A DNA stretch of 64,000 nt from Coralliovum pocilloporae (lineage in GTDB: Bacteria > Pseudomonadota > Alphaproteobacteria > Rhizobiales > Cohaesibacteraceae): positions 3,445,501 through 3,509,500 of the forward strand of contig NZ_CP132542.1 in the NCBI RefSeq assembly GCF_030845175.1, read 5' to 3'. Below, in pieces: positions 37,334-45,981 of the stretch; positions within the stretch are counted from its first letter, which is position 1; every line of letters starts with the position of its first letter. The notes under the pieces are model-generated. The model did not search any database. It had not been told where the DNA came from and saw only the letters and a list, made by a program, of their open reading frames with translations. A program made the position numbers and the translations under genes.

Positions 37334-40300
37334 TCAGGCCAGTTCGACCTGAACAACACCAGGCACGGCCTTCAGAGCACTCGCCACCTGTGGGCTGGTG
37401 GCATATCGTTCTTTCAGACGGACCTCCACCTCTTTCTGCCCACCCTCACCAAGCAGAACAAGGCTCACATGCCCGTCACCCTTCGCCGCCTGCAGGTACT
37501 TCTGCACACTGGTCAGCGGTGCCTCATCACGAATGAAAATCCGCATATCTTTCTGAACTGCATTGGCCTTGCGTTCCAGAGGTTCAACAGTCTGGATGCG
37601 GACATTGATCCCTTCCGGCCTGTCTTCAGCACCAACCAGAAGAATGACATTCTGTCCGGGCTCCAGCATATCGCGGAACTGGTTGAGCGCTTCGGAAAAC
37701 AGCACGGCTTCATACTGACCGGTCGGGTCGGAAATCTGGACAATACCCATGCGGTTCCCGGTTCTGGTTTTCCGCTCCTGTCGTGCAGTCACCGTGCCCG
37801 CCAGCCGACCTGCAGGCGCGCCACCCTTCACCGATTTCTGGAAATCCGCCCAGAGCTGCACGCGCAGCTTGTCAAAAACATCACGATATTCATCAAGCGG
37901 ATGCGCACTCAGATAGAATCCAACCGCCGCATGCTCTCGCTGCAGCCGCTCTGCGGGCGCCCAGTCGATCACCATCGGCAGAACCAGCATCGGGGCGCTG
38001 TCATCAGAACCAAAAATATCGGCCTGACCAGACGCTGCATTCTGTGCTTCCTGATTGGCCAGCCCCATGACCAGCTCAAGGGCACCAACAATCTGCGCCC
38101 GGTTCGGATTGAGCGTGTCAAACGCTCCGGCACAAACCAGATTTTCAAGCGTCCGCTTATTGAGAATGCGGGGATTGATGCGCCGGGCAAAATCCGTCAG
38201 ATCCTTGAACGGTCCATCCTTGCGAAGGTCAACGATATGCTCGGCTGCCGCTTTTCCGACACCCTTGATAGCCGCCAGCGAATACAGGATCTCGTCCTTA
38301 TCCACATCAAAGGCCACCCCTGAGCGATTGACCGATGGCGGCTCGACCGTAATACCCAGCCTATGGGCCTCTCGACGGAATTCGCTGAGCTTGTCCGTAT
38401 TGCCCATATCGAGAGTCATGGACGCAGCAAGAAATTCGACAGGATAATTGGCCTTCAGATAACCGGTCCAGTAAGACACCAGCGCATAGGCCGCAGCGTG
38501 GGATTTGTTGAAGCCGTAATTGGCAAACTTCGCCACAAGATCGAAGATATGATCAGCATCCTTCTGATCTGTACCAAGATTGACAGCCCCTTCAACAAAG
38601 CGGGCTTTCTGCTTGTCCATCTCAGCCTTGATCTTCTTGCCCATGGCGCGGCGGAGAAGGTCAGCTTCACCAAGCGAGTAGCCGGACAGGACCTGAGCGA
38701 TCTGCATGACCTGTTCCTGATAGACGATAATACCGAACGTCTCTTTCAGGATCGGTTCCAGCTTGGGGTGCAGATAGTCCGGCGTTTCATAACCGTGCTT
38801 CCGGGCGTTAAAGACCGGAATATTCTCCATCGGTCCCGGACGATAGAGAGCGACCAGCGCGATGATGTCTTCAAACCGGTCGGGCTTCATATCGAGAAGC
38901 GCCTTCCGCATGCCCGCACTTTCCACCTGAAACACGCCAACCGTCTCGGCCCGCGAATAGAGGTCGTAGGTTTCCTTGTCATCAATCGGTGTCGTCGAGA
39001 TATCAACCTCGACACCACGCTTGGTCAGAAGCTGAACAGCCGTATCAATCACCGTCAGGGTCTTCAGGCCGAGAAAGTCGAATTTGACCAGCCCGGCCTG
39101 TTCTACCCATTTCATATTGTACTGGGTGACCGGCATATCCGAACGCGGGTCTCGATAGAGCGGGACAAGCTCCTCAAGCGACCGGTCCCCGATCACAATA
39201 CCGGCGGCATGGGTTGAGGCATGCCGATAAAGCCCCTCCAGCTTCATGCCCATCTCGATCAGACGGGCAACAATCGGCTCTTCATCCCGCATGGCCTGAA
39301 GACGCGGCTCTTCCTCAAGCGCTTTCGGAAGCGGTGTCGGATTGGCCGGGTTTGACGGCACCAGCTTGCAGATACGGTCCACTTGCCCATAGGGCATCTG
39401 CAGAACACGCCCCACATCACGCAGAACAACACGGGCCTGAAGGGTTCCATAGGTGATAATCTGGGCAACCTGGGACAGGCCATATTTCTGCTGAACATAC
39501 GCGATCACCTCATCCCGGCGATCCTGACAGAAATCCACGTCAAAGTCCGGCATGGACACACGTTCGGGATTGAGAAAACGCTCGAACAGCAATGCAAAAC
39601 GGATCGGATCAAGATCCGTCACCGTCAGAGAATAGGCCACAAGAGACCCCGCCCCTGAACCACGGCCCGGCCCCACGGGAATGGATTTGCTTTTCGCCCA
39701 TTTGATAAAGTCGGCGACGATCAGGAAGTATCCCGGGAACTTCATGCTCTCGATGATCCCGAGCTCGTAATTCAGCCGCTCCCAATATTCTTCCTCAGTC
39801 GTATCCGGCGCAAGGCCATGCACAGCTATACGAGCTCTCAGACCATCCTCAGCCTGCCGTCGCAATTCCGCAGCCTCAGCAGCCAGACCGTCGGTAACCC
39901 CGTCATCCTCAGTAAAACGAGGCAGAATGGGCGCGCGCGTCTTCGGGCGGAACGAACAGCGCCGGGCAATCTCGACGGTGTTTTCAAGCGCTTCCGGCAG
40001 ATCAGAAAACAGAGCCGCCATCTCTTCTGCAGTCTTGAAATAATGCTCTGCAGTCAACCGGCGACGGTCGTCCTCAATCAGAACCCGGCCCTCAGAGATG
40101 CAGATCAGGGCATCATGGGCCTCATAATCGTCCTTGCTGGGAAAAAAGGCCTCGTTGGTCGCAACAATCGGCAGGTCCATGGCATAGGCCATATCCAGAA
40201 GGGCAGCCTCCGTCCGCACCTCCTCCTCCATGCCATGGCGCTGCAGCTCCACGTAAAGACGGCCGGGGAAGAGCGATGAAAGCTCTTTCAACAACGCTTC

Positions 40301-40786
40301 CGCCTTCTGCCTGTTGCCGGTCAGAAGCGCCCGGTTGACGGGCCCGGATGTGGAGCCGGTCAACGCAATCAAACCATCCGTCAACCCTCTGAGCTGATCC
40401 AGACTGACATGCGATTCCTGCAGCCCTTCCGTCATCAGATAGGACCGGCTGACCAATCGGACGAGATTGTTAAACCCTTCCTCATTGGCCGCAATCAGAA
40501 CCAGAATGGGATCACTCTCGGTTCGGCCTGACGGACGACCACTGTCTGTATCCCCCTGGTCAAAGGTTACGCGGAGCTGACAACCAATAATCGGTTGCAA
40601 TCCTTCACCAGAGGCTTTTTCGGAAAATTCCAGTGCACCAAACAGATTACCCGTATCTGCAATACCGAGCGCTGGCATTGACTGCTCAACAGCCAGTTTG
40701 ACCAGCTTGGCAAGCGGCAAGGCCCCTTCAAGAAGCGAATAGGCTGAATGCACACGCAGATGAATGAAACCCGGGTCGGCGGTCAT
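37334..40786 (-). CDS. dnaE: DNA polymerase III alpha subunit
   Basis: Catalytic subunit of the replicative polymerase. The 1150-residue protein has the full DnaE1 layout: N-terminal PHP domain (1-280, starting FIHLRVHSAYSLLEG), polymerase domain with the catalytic acids in PDFDVDFCQDRR near residue 413 and GPGRGSGAGSLVAY, a helix-hairpin-helix region (about 840-900, INPRILNKRTLENLV), and an OB fold (about 1000-1080, GTVTARQERKTRTGNRMG). It is the replicase, not the SOS-type DnaE2. It lies 156 bp downstream of a small LexA-controlled gene; I see no terminator between them, so dnaE may also get transcripts from that promoter. Confidence 0.96.
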   Translation of the reverse strand: MTADPGFIHLRVHSAYSLLEGALPLAKLVKLAVEQSMPALGIADTGNLFGALEFSEKASGEGLQPIIGCQLRVTFDQGDTDSGRPSGRTESDPILVLIAANEEGFNNLVRLVSRSYLMTEGLQESHVSLDQLRGLTDGLIALTGSTSGPVNRALLTGNRQKAEALLKELSSLFPGRLYVELQRHGMEEEVRTEAALLDMAYAMDLPIVATNEAFFPSKDDYEAHDALICISEGRVLIEDDRRRLTAEHYFKTAEEMAALFSDLPEALENTVEIARRCSFRPKTRAPILPRFTEDDGVTDGLAAEAAELRRQAEDGLRARIAVHGLAPDTTEEEYWERLNYELGIIESMKFPGYFLIVADFIKWAKSKSIPVGPGRGSGAGSLVAYSLTVTDLDPIRFALLFERFLNPERVSMPDFDVDFCQDRRDEVIAYVQQKYGLSQVAQIITYGTLQARVVLRDVGRVLQMPYGQVDRICKLVPSNPANPTPLPKALEEEPRLQAMRDEEPIVARLIEMGMKLEGLYRHASTHAAGIVIGDRSLEELVPLYRDPRSDMPVTQYNMKWVEQAGLVKFDFLGLKTLTVIDTAVQLLTKRGVEVDISTTPIDDKETYDLYSRAETVGVFQVESAGMRKALLDMKPDRFEDIIALVALYRPGPMENIPVFNARKHGYETPDYLHPKLEPILKETFGIIVYQEQVMQIAQVLSGYSLGEADLLRRAMGKKIKAEMDKQKARFVEGAVNLGTDQKDADHIFDLVAKFANYGFNKSHAAAYALVSYWTGYLKANYPVEFLAASMTLDMGNTDKLSEFRREAHRLGITVEPPSVNRSGVAFDVDKDEILYSLAAIKGVGKAAAEHIVDLRKDGPFKDLTDFARRINPRILNKRTLENLVCAGAFDTLNPNRAQIVGALELVMGLANQEAQNAASGQADIFGSDDSAPMLVLPMVIDWAPAERLQREHAAVGFYLSAHPLDEYRDVFDKLRVQLWADFQKSVKGGAPAGRLAGTVTARQERKTRTGNRMGIVQISDPTGQYEAVLFSEALNQFRDMLEPGQNVILLVGAEDRPEGINVRIQTVEPLERKANAVQKDMRIFIRDEAPLTSVQKYLQAAKGDGHVSLVLLGEGGQKEVEVRLKERYATSPQVASALKAVPGVVQVELA

Positions 40787-40942
40787 GGAGTTCTCCCTTT
40801 CGGCAAGAGTGCGGCTTTCCGCACTGCAAGTCCATCCCGATCAGGTGGTAATCCCCAGAAGTCACATCAGAAACCACCCGAAAAGCCAGCCGGGGCGCCT
40901 CCTCTGAACCTGGCCCGAAAGGCCTCCGGTCAAGAGTGAGGG

Positions 40943-41035
40943 TCAGTATCCTTTTGCCAGAATATCAAGCCAGAACCCGGCAGAAGAGAAAAACAGAACA
41001 AGCGAACCAAGGGCAAAAACATCGCGAAACAACAT
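40943..41035 (-). CDS. 30-residue SOS-regulated membrane protein, SidA-like candidate
   Basis: A short gene found by reading the gap between dnaE and lolD. Its ATG (41035) is preceded by AAGGAGG at five bases, an ideal ribosome site. The 30-residue product starts MLFRDVFALGSLV and ends GFWLDILAKGY: a charged N-terminus, one hydrophobic helix (about 6-25) and a polar end, i.e. a single-pass inner-membrane peptide. An in-frame ATG at 41050 would add five residues. A perfect LexA box lies 38 bases upstream. Size, topology and control match SidA of Caulobacter, an SOS-induced inhibitor of the FtsW/FtsN division machinery; homology is inferred from these features, not from alignment. Confidence 0.72.
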   Translation of the reverse strand: MLFRDVFALGSLVLFFSSAGFWLDILAKGY

Positions 41036-41064
41036 AACGTCCTCCTTCATGTTCCTCTTTAATA

Positions 41065-41096
41065 CTTATATTGTTCTATTTTTGTTCTCATTGCAA
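41065..41096 (-). promoter_or_regulatory. Promoter with a perfect LexA operator
   Basis: Minus strand: TTGCAA (41096-41091), the operator GAAC-N7-GAAC (41087-41073, N7 = AAAAATA; GTTC-N7-GTTC on the plus strand), then TATAAG (41070-41065). The operator lies between the -35-like and -10-like boxes (spacing 20, not ideal). It matches all eight conserved bases of the alphaproteobacterial LexA site, better than the sites before lexA itself. Confidence 0.75.
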
Positions 41097-41193
41097 GCGC
41101 AATTGAAATCAGGCCACTCTTCCTCACAAATTAGGTAAACAATGTCTGAATCAGCTGATTTGAAACAACAGCGCAGATACAGCGGGAAATTCT

Positions 41194-41895
41194 CTAAAGC
41201 TGAATTTCGACCGCCCGTCCCTCATGCAGCGTAATGCAGCGATCCATCCGCCGGGCAAGGTCGTGATTGTGGGTCGCGATCAGAGCACCAAGCCTTGATC
41301 CCCGCACAAGCGCCAGCAGCGCATCAAACACATAGGATGAGGTCTTCGGATCAAGATTCCCGGTCGGCTCATCAGCAAGAAGCAGTCGCGGCACATTCGC
41401 CACGGCCCGGGCAATCGCCACACGCTGCTGCTCACCACCCGACAGCTCGGACGGGCGATGTTCAGCCCGGTGATCAATCCGCATATATTTGAGCAATTGC
41501 CTCGCCCGGTCTTCCGCTTCCTTCCGCTTCAGGCCGCGGATGATCTGCGGCATCACCACATTCTCAAGTGCGGTAAATTCAGGCAGAAGATGATGGAACT
41601 GATACACAAAGCCGATTTCCGTCCGCCGAATAGCCGTCCGTTTGTCGTCAGACTGATCATGACAGGATACATTGCCAATAGCCACTTTGCCGGATGCCGG
41701 TCTCTCCAGAAGACCGGCAATATGAAGCAAGGTCGATTTTCCGGCCCCTGACGGCGCAACAAGCGCAACAATCTCTCCGGCACGAATGGCCAGATCGACA
41801 CCCTTCAGGACATCAAGCCTGTCTTCACCGGTGGTGTAGGACTGGGTTACGCCATTCAGCAGCAATGCGTGAGGTGCAGCTTGCGTCGTCATCAT
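41194..41895 (-). CDS. lolD: LolD, ATPase of the lipoprotein release system
   Basis: ABC ATPase that powers extraction of lipoproteins from the inner membrane for delivery to LolA. The 233-residue protein has Walker A in [18 protein letters not shown], the signature [15 protein letters not shown], Walker B in [12 protein letters not shown] and the H-loop in IATHNHDLA. The start overlaps the stop of the lolC/E gene (AATGA), implying coupled synthesis of ATPase and permease. Confidence 0.95.
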   Translation of the reverse strand: MMTTQAAPHALLLNGVTQSYTTGEDRLDVLKGVDLAIRAGEIVALVAPSGAGKSTLLHIAGLLERPASGKVAIGNVSCHDQSDDKRTAIRRTEIGFVYQFHHLLPEFTALENVVMPQIIRGLKRKEAEDRARQLLKYMRIDHRAEHRPSELSGGEQQRVAIARAVANVPRLLLADEPTGNLDPKTSSYVFDALLALVRGSRLGALIATHNHDLARRMDRCITLHEGRAVEIQL

Positions 41896-43160
41896 TCGTA
41901 TCTCAGGGCCTGTACAGGGTCGAGACGCGCAGCGCGCCAGGCGGGATAAATGGTTGCCAGCAGCGACAGCACAAGCGCCATACAGAGAATGGCAAATGTC
42001 TCTGTCATGTCGATCTTGGCGGGGAGCTGACTGAGGAAATAGATTTCCGGAGAAAAGAGATCCGTGGCCAAAAGGGATGAGACAGCCTGACGGATTGTCT
42101 CGATATTCAGACAGAACACCACACCAAGCACGAACCCGGCGACGGTTCCGACCACGCCAATCATCGCGCCGGAAATGCAGAAAACCCGCATGACAGCTCC
42201 GCGCGTCGCTCCCATGGTCCGGAGGATTGCAATATCATGCCCCTTGTCTTTCACCAGCATGACAAGACTGGAGATGATATTGAGTGCCGCCACCAGAATG
42301 ATCAGGGTCAGAATGATGAACATCACATTCCGTTCCACCTGAAGAGCAGAAAAGAACGTCCTGTTCCGCTGTTGCCAGTCCACCAGGAACAGAGACCGGT
42401 CCGCCGCATCTTCTACAGGCTGGCGATACTCTTTCACCTGGTCGGGATCATCCACATAAAGATCAATCGCGGTCACCTGGTCCGGCGAATTGAAATAGGC
42501 CTGAGCTTCTGGAAGCGGCATGAAGACAAAACTGGAATCATATTCCGACATGCCGATCTCAAAGATCGCCACAACTTCATAATTCTTGATGCGAGGAGCC
42601 ACACCAAGCGGGGTCACAGCTCCCTTGGGAGAAACCAGCGTGATCCGGCTTCCCGCAAAAAGCCCAAGCTGCGCCGCCAGCCGCGTGCCGATGGCAACAC
42701 CGCCGCTATCATCAAAACCCTCCAGCGTACCCTGCCGGATATTACCGGAGACAAGCGACATCTTGTCGAGGCTGGCGCGGGTCATGCCGCGCACCAGAAC
42801 CCCGGAACCAACATTCTTGCCGGATGCCAGCGCCTGCCCTTCGACAAAGGGAATGGCTGCATTGACAAAGTCCAGCTTTTCAACCCGACTTGCCAGACCA
42901 TCAAAATCCCTCAGCGGTTCATCAATCGGCTGGATGATCAGGTGACCGTTAATGCCGAGAATCTTGCCCAGCAGCTCTGCCCGGAAACCGTTCATCACAG
43001 ACATAACGATAATCAGTGTGGCCACACCCAAGGTAATGCCGAGGAACGACAGACCGGCGATGATCGAGATAAAGGCTTCCTTGTTCCGCGGACGCAGATA
43101 GCGCAGCGCAATCATCCATTCAAACGATGAAAACGGTCGTGTACCGGTTGGCTCAGACAT
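41892..43160 (-). CDS. lolC: LolC/LolE-family lipoprotein-releasing permease
   Basis: Inner-membrane permease of the Lol ABC system. The 422-residue protein has the N-terminal cytoplasmic lead [19 protein letters not shown], one membrane helix (about 30-50), a large periplasmic domain (50-275) and three C-terminal helices of the FtsX/MacB type ([20 protein letters not shown]). Only one permease gene is present here, as in many alphaproteobacteria where a single LolF-like protein replaces the LolC/LolE pair, so it may act as a homodimer. Confidence 0.92.
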   Translation of the reverse strand: MSEPTGTRPFSSFEWMIALRYLRPRNKEAFISIIAGLSFLGITLGVATLIIVMSVMNGFRAELLGKILGINGHLIIQPIDEPLRDFDGLASRVEKLDFVNAAIPFVEGQALASGKNVGSGVLVRGMTRASLDKMSLVSGNIRQGTLEGFDDSGGVAIGTRLAAQLGLFAGSRITLVSPKGAVTPLGVAPRIKNYEVVAIFEIGMSEYDSSFVFMPLPEAQAYFNSPDQVTAIDLYVDDPDQVKEYRQPVEDAADRSLFLVDWQQRNRTFFSALQVERNVMFIILTLIILVAALNIISSLVMLVKDKGHDIAILRTMGATRGAVMRVFCISGAMIGVVGTVAGFVLGVVFCLNIETIRQAVSSLLATDLFSPEIYFLSQLPAKIDMTETFAILCMALVLSLLATIYPAWRAARLDPVQALRYE

Positions 43161-43211
43161 CTCCCGTCCCCTTTCCGCTCAATGATCTGGGCGTGTGCCC
43201 GCGAATTGCGG

Positions 43212-44531
43212 TTATTGTGCGGTCAGGCGGTTCACCAATGCATCAATCGACAGGCTTTCACGCTCGCCTGTAGACCGTCGCTTCAGCTCGATCTCACCGC
43301 TTTTCAGTCCTTTTGGTCCAACCACGATCTGCCACGGCAGACCAATGAGATCCATTGTGGCGAATTTCGCACCGGCACGGCCATCCGTATCATCATAGAG
43401 CACATCAAGGCCGGCATTGCTCAGCCGCTCATAAAGCCCCTGACAGGCCGCGTCCGTTTCCGCATCACCAACTTTCAGATTGATCAGACCGGCATCGAAC
43501 GGCGCAACGGAATCCGGCCAGATAATCCCGTCATCATCATGGCTCGCTTCAATGATCGCACCCAGAAGACGGGAAACACCAACGCCATAAGAGCCCATAT
43601 GGACAGGAACCTCGGAACCATCCGGCCCGCTGACCTTGGCACCCATGGCAGCAGAATATTTGGTGCCGAAATAGAAGATATGACCCACTTCGATGCCACG
43701 TGCGGACACACGATTATCATCCGGCAGGTCATTAAAGGCTGCCTCGTCATGCATCTCGTCAGTGGCTGCATAGACTGAGGTCCACTTGTCAACGATTGGC
43801 TGCAGGTCGCTGTCAAAATCAACGTCCTCACCCGGAACCGGCATGGACAGCATGTCAGAGTGGAGGAAAACCTCGCTCTCGCCAGTGGAGGCCAGAATGA
43901 TGAACTCATGGCTGAGATCACCGCCAATCGGCCCGGTGTCAGCCTTCATCGGAATGGCTTTCAGTCCCAGACGTTCAAAAGTCCGGAGATAGGCAACGAA
44001 CATACGGTTATAGGCCTTGCGGGCTGACTCCTGATCAATATCGAAGGAATAGGCATCCTTCATCAGGAATTCGCGGCCACGCATGATGCCGAATCTCGGA
44101 CGGATCTCATCGCGGAACTTCCACTGGATATGGTAGAGGTTCTTGGGCAGGTCCTTGTAGGAACGAACAGACTGGCGGAAGATATCCGTAATCATTTCCT
44201 CGTTGGTCGGACCAAACAGCAGATCGCGCTCATGCCGGTCCTGGATGCGCAGCATTTCCTTGCCATAGTCATCATAACGACCGCTCTCGCGCCAGAGGTC
44301 CGCAGACTGAATGGTCGGCATGAGAAGCTCGACCGCACCGGCCCTGTTCTGCTCTTCACGGACGATATTACCGATCTTCTGCAGAACCTTGTATCCAAGC
44401 GGCAGCCAGGAATAGATACCGGCAGCCTGTTGACGGATCATGCCGGCCCGCAGCATGAAGCGATGGGATACGATTTCCGCTTCTTTCGGATTTTCTTTGA
44501 TGATGGGCAGAAAATATCTGGAGAGACGCAT
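43212..44531 (-). CDS. proS: Prolyl-tRNA synthetase (short bacterial type)
   Basis: Class II synthetase charging tRNA-Pro. The 439-residue form lacks the long INS editing domain found in the E. coli enzyme (about 570 residues), which is usual for alphaproteobacteria; mischarged Ala-tRNA-Pro must be cleared by another protein. Motifs: [16 protein letters not shown], the motif 2 region [18 protein letters not shown], and motif 3 [15 protein letters not shown]. It is followed by lolC/E and lolD, a conserved order. Confidence 0.97.
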   Translation of the reverse strand: MRLSRYFLPIIKENPKEAEIVSHRFMLRAGMIRQQAAGIYSWLPLGYKVLQKIGNIVREEQNRAGAVELLMPTIQSADLWRESGRYDDYGKEMLRIQDRHERDLLFGPTNEEMITDIFRQSVRSYKDLPKNLYHIQWKFRDEIRPRFGIMRGREFLMKDAYSFDIDQESARKAYNRMFVAYLRTFERLGLKAIPMKADTGPIGGDLSHEFIILASTGESEVFLHSDMLSMPVPGEDVDFDSDLQPIVDKWTSVYAATDEMHDEAAFNDLPDDNRVSARGIEVGHIFYFGTKYSAAMGAKVSGPDGSEVPVHMGSYGVGVSRLLGAIIEASHDDDGIIWPDSVAPFDAGLINLKVGDAETDAACQGLYERLSNAGLDVLYDDTDGRAGAKFATMDLIGLPWQIVVGPKGLKSGEIELKRRSTGERESLSIDALVNRLTAQ

Positions 44532-44709
44532 AGGTAAGGCCTGGCTTTAGATTCGAACTCGCTCGCATGAGTGAAACCGTAACCGCTCGCAAAACACAAG
44601 AGCAGGAACGCGAAAGACTCACAGAAGGTGCAAAATAATCCAACTTTCCCGCGATTTTCGGGCAATTAATCAAATCGGCGAAAAAATGACAGAAGCATGT
44701 CAATGGCTG

Positions 44710-44738
44710 GTGACAAAATGTCCCACATTGATTATGAT
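44710..44738 (+). promoter_or_regulatory. Near-consensus promoter of an intergenic RNA
   Basis: GTGACA (44710-44715), exactly 17 bases, TATGAT (44733-44738); each box has five of six consensus bases. It points away from proS into a region with no plus-strand gene. Confidence 0.6.
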
Positions 44739-44744
44739 GCGTCC

Positions 44745-44915
44745 CATAATAAAAAGGTGGCGTCAAACAGACAAAATTGTCAATTTGCCCCTACTCGCGG
44801 TCTAAGTCTTGGGAGGAACATCTCCTGGCGCACGACTGTTGCCGCCGCTCGTAAGAGCTACGGAGATGAGACGCGGAACTTCTTTTTGCAAGGCTCAGGC
44901 CTTGCATTTTTTTTT
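44745..44915 (+). ncRNA. Candidate small RNA of about 170 nt
   Basis: The stretch from the predicted start near 44745 to the terminator at 44915 has no credible protein but can fold well. Outer helix 44796-44803 with 44869-44875 (one bulge) continues directly into CATCTCC (44819-44825) with GGAGATG (44862-44868), and a hairpin GCTC-GTAA-GAGC (44847-44858) has a GNRA-type loop. GGGAG (44811-44815) can compete for the same CTCC, so two folds are possible. The exposed or paired CTCC could act as an anti-ribosome-binding-site sequence. The length is near that of 6S RNA, but I cannot match it to 6S, SRP RNA, RNase P RNA or tmRNA. Confidence 0.5.
44888..44915 (+). terminator. Factor-independent terminator of the small RNA
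   Basis: GCAAGGC (44888-44894), loop TCAG, GCCTTGC (44899-44905), then A and nine Ts. It works only for plus-strand transcripts, and no plus-strand gene precedes it, which is the main argument for an RNA gene here. Confidence 0.88.
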
Positions 44916-44969
44916 GGTGGATGCGAGTTACCAAAGCTCCACACCGGCAATCCGTAAAAGTTGCTATTC

Positions 44970-45209
44970 TTACACTGAAGACAGCTGAGTTAATTTCAGA
45001 GCAGATAAATAAGAGTCAACTTCAGACAGTTCAATCCGATGATACTGGACATTTCCAGGGTACGAGAACTTAAGATATAAGACCTTGCCGCCTCGCTTGT
45101 CGACGCAAGAAAATAAGACTGATCTATCAGTAATTTTATGTGAACTGACAATCTTCTTACGAAAAAAGATAAGTCTATCAATAAGATTAGGTTTATAGCT
45201 CGTGTTCAC
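44970..45209 (-). CDS. Doubtful small hypothetical protein (79 residues)
   Basis: An open frame starting with GTG after GGGAG, in a segment that is more AT-rich (about 42% GC in the part I counted) than its neighbours. The product begins MNTSYKPNLIDRLIFFRKK and is basic, with no membrane segment, signal peptide or recognisable motif. It could be a small acquired gene, a decayed remnant or chance. It lies between the small-RNA candidate and the DUF1467 gene. Confidence 0.3.
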   Translation of the reverse strand: MNTSYKPNLIDRLIFFRKKIVSSHKITDRSVLFSCVDKRGGKVLYLKFSYPGNVQYHRIELSEVDSYLSALKLTQLSSV

Positions 45210-45253
45210 TCAGCAAGCTCCCAAGAAACAAGCTCCAGAGCAAGCCTGTCAAA

Positions 45254-45520
45254 TCATGAAAAGTCAGGCCCGATCGGGATATCATCAAGCGACAGGCCCA
45301 GAACCTCAACCGCATAATAGAACGCACCGAGGACCACCGCAGCGACCAGGCTTGTCAGCAGAGCTTTCAGTCCAAGCCGTGGATTAACCGGTGCGCTGGG
45401 GGCTGTGCCCAGAATCTGCTCACCGGCATCAGCCTGCGTTTGCACACCGATGGGCAGAACAGCGAACAACATAATCCACCATACAATGACGTAAATCGCT
45501 GTCCAGGTTACCCAACTCAT
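45254..45520 (-). CDS. DUF1467-family small membrane protein
   Basis: An 88-residue protein with two membrane helices (about 5-27 and 54-72). The N-terminus MSWVTWTAIYVIVWWIMLFA and the following LPIGVQTQ are typical of DUF1467, a family of unknown function that is nearly confined to alphaproteobacteria and usually sits beside mce and proS, as here. It may share a transcript with mce, which ends 41 bases upstream. Confidence 0.85.
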   Translation of the reverse strand: MSWVTWTAIYVIVWWIMLFAVLPIGVQTQADAGEQILGTAPSAPVNPRLGLKALLTSLVAAVVLGAFYYAVEVLGLSLDDIPIGPDFS

Positions 45521-45561
45521 AATGTGCGCGCTCCGCTTGCCGTGATCCCCTGTCTACGAGG

Positions 45562-45966
45562 TCAGGCCTGTTCCAGTTCAACCAATGTACCGCAGAAATC
45601 CTTGGGATGCAGGAAAAGGACCGGCTTGCCATGTGCACCGATTTTCGGCTCACCTGTTCCAAGAACACGAGCGCCTTCATTCTTCAGATGGTCTCGTGCT
45701 GCAATGATGTCATCCACTTCATAGCAGACATGGTGAATTCCACCAGACGGATTGCTCTCAAGAAACCTGGCAATCGGAGAATTTTCGCCGAGTGGTTCCA
45801 GCAGCTCAATCTTGGTGTTCGGCAGTTCAACAAACACCACTGTTACGCCGTGATCGGGTTCGGCCTGAGGTTCCGACACCTTTGCACCCAGCATGGACTG
45901 ATAAACAGCCGTGCCTGAAGCAAGATCAGAGACAGCAATTGCAACGTGATTGAGGCGGCCGATCAT
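45562..45966 (-). CDS. mce: Methylmalonyl-CoA epimerase
   Basis: Interconverts the R and S forms of methylmalonyl-CoA in propionyl-CoA metabolism. The 134-residue vicinal-oxygen-chelate protein has metal ligands in LNHVAIAVSDL (H7), GIHHVCYEVDDI and the C-terminal GTLVELEQA. The mutase genes are not in the window. It follows rnj by 15 bases, probably in one operon. Confidence 0.93.
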   Translation of the reverse strand: MIGRLNHVAIAVSDLASGTAVYQSMLGAKVSEPQAEPDHGVTVVFVELPNTKIELLEPLGENSPIARFLESNPSGGIHHVCYEVDDIIAARDHLKNEGARVLGTGEPKIGAHGKPVLFLHPKDFCGTLVELEQA

Positions 45967-45981
45967 GGGGAATTCCTTTCG

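Noticed and set aside
38455..38673. Short frames inside dnaE that read as basic proteins
   Set aside because: Alternative-frame shadows of a conserved polymerase with no start signals.
40787..40942. Possible terminator between the small SOS gene and dnaE
   Set aside because: Hairpins GGCC-TTTC-GGCC and GTGCGG-AAAG-CCGCAC exist but neither is followed by a T-run.
42237..43130. Open frame of 297 codons antisense to lolC
   Set aside because: No start signal, no motif, and the lolC reading is unambiguous.
44697..44957. 86-codon plus-strand frame across the small-RNA region
   Set aside because: It reads through the terminator hairpin and T-run (coding FFFGG) and has no ribosome site; an RNA gene explains the region better.
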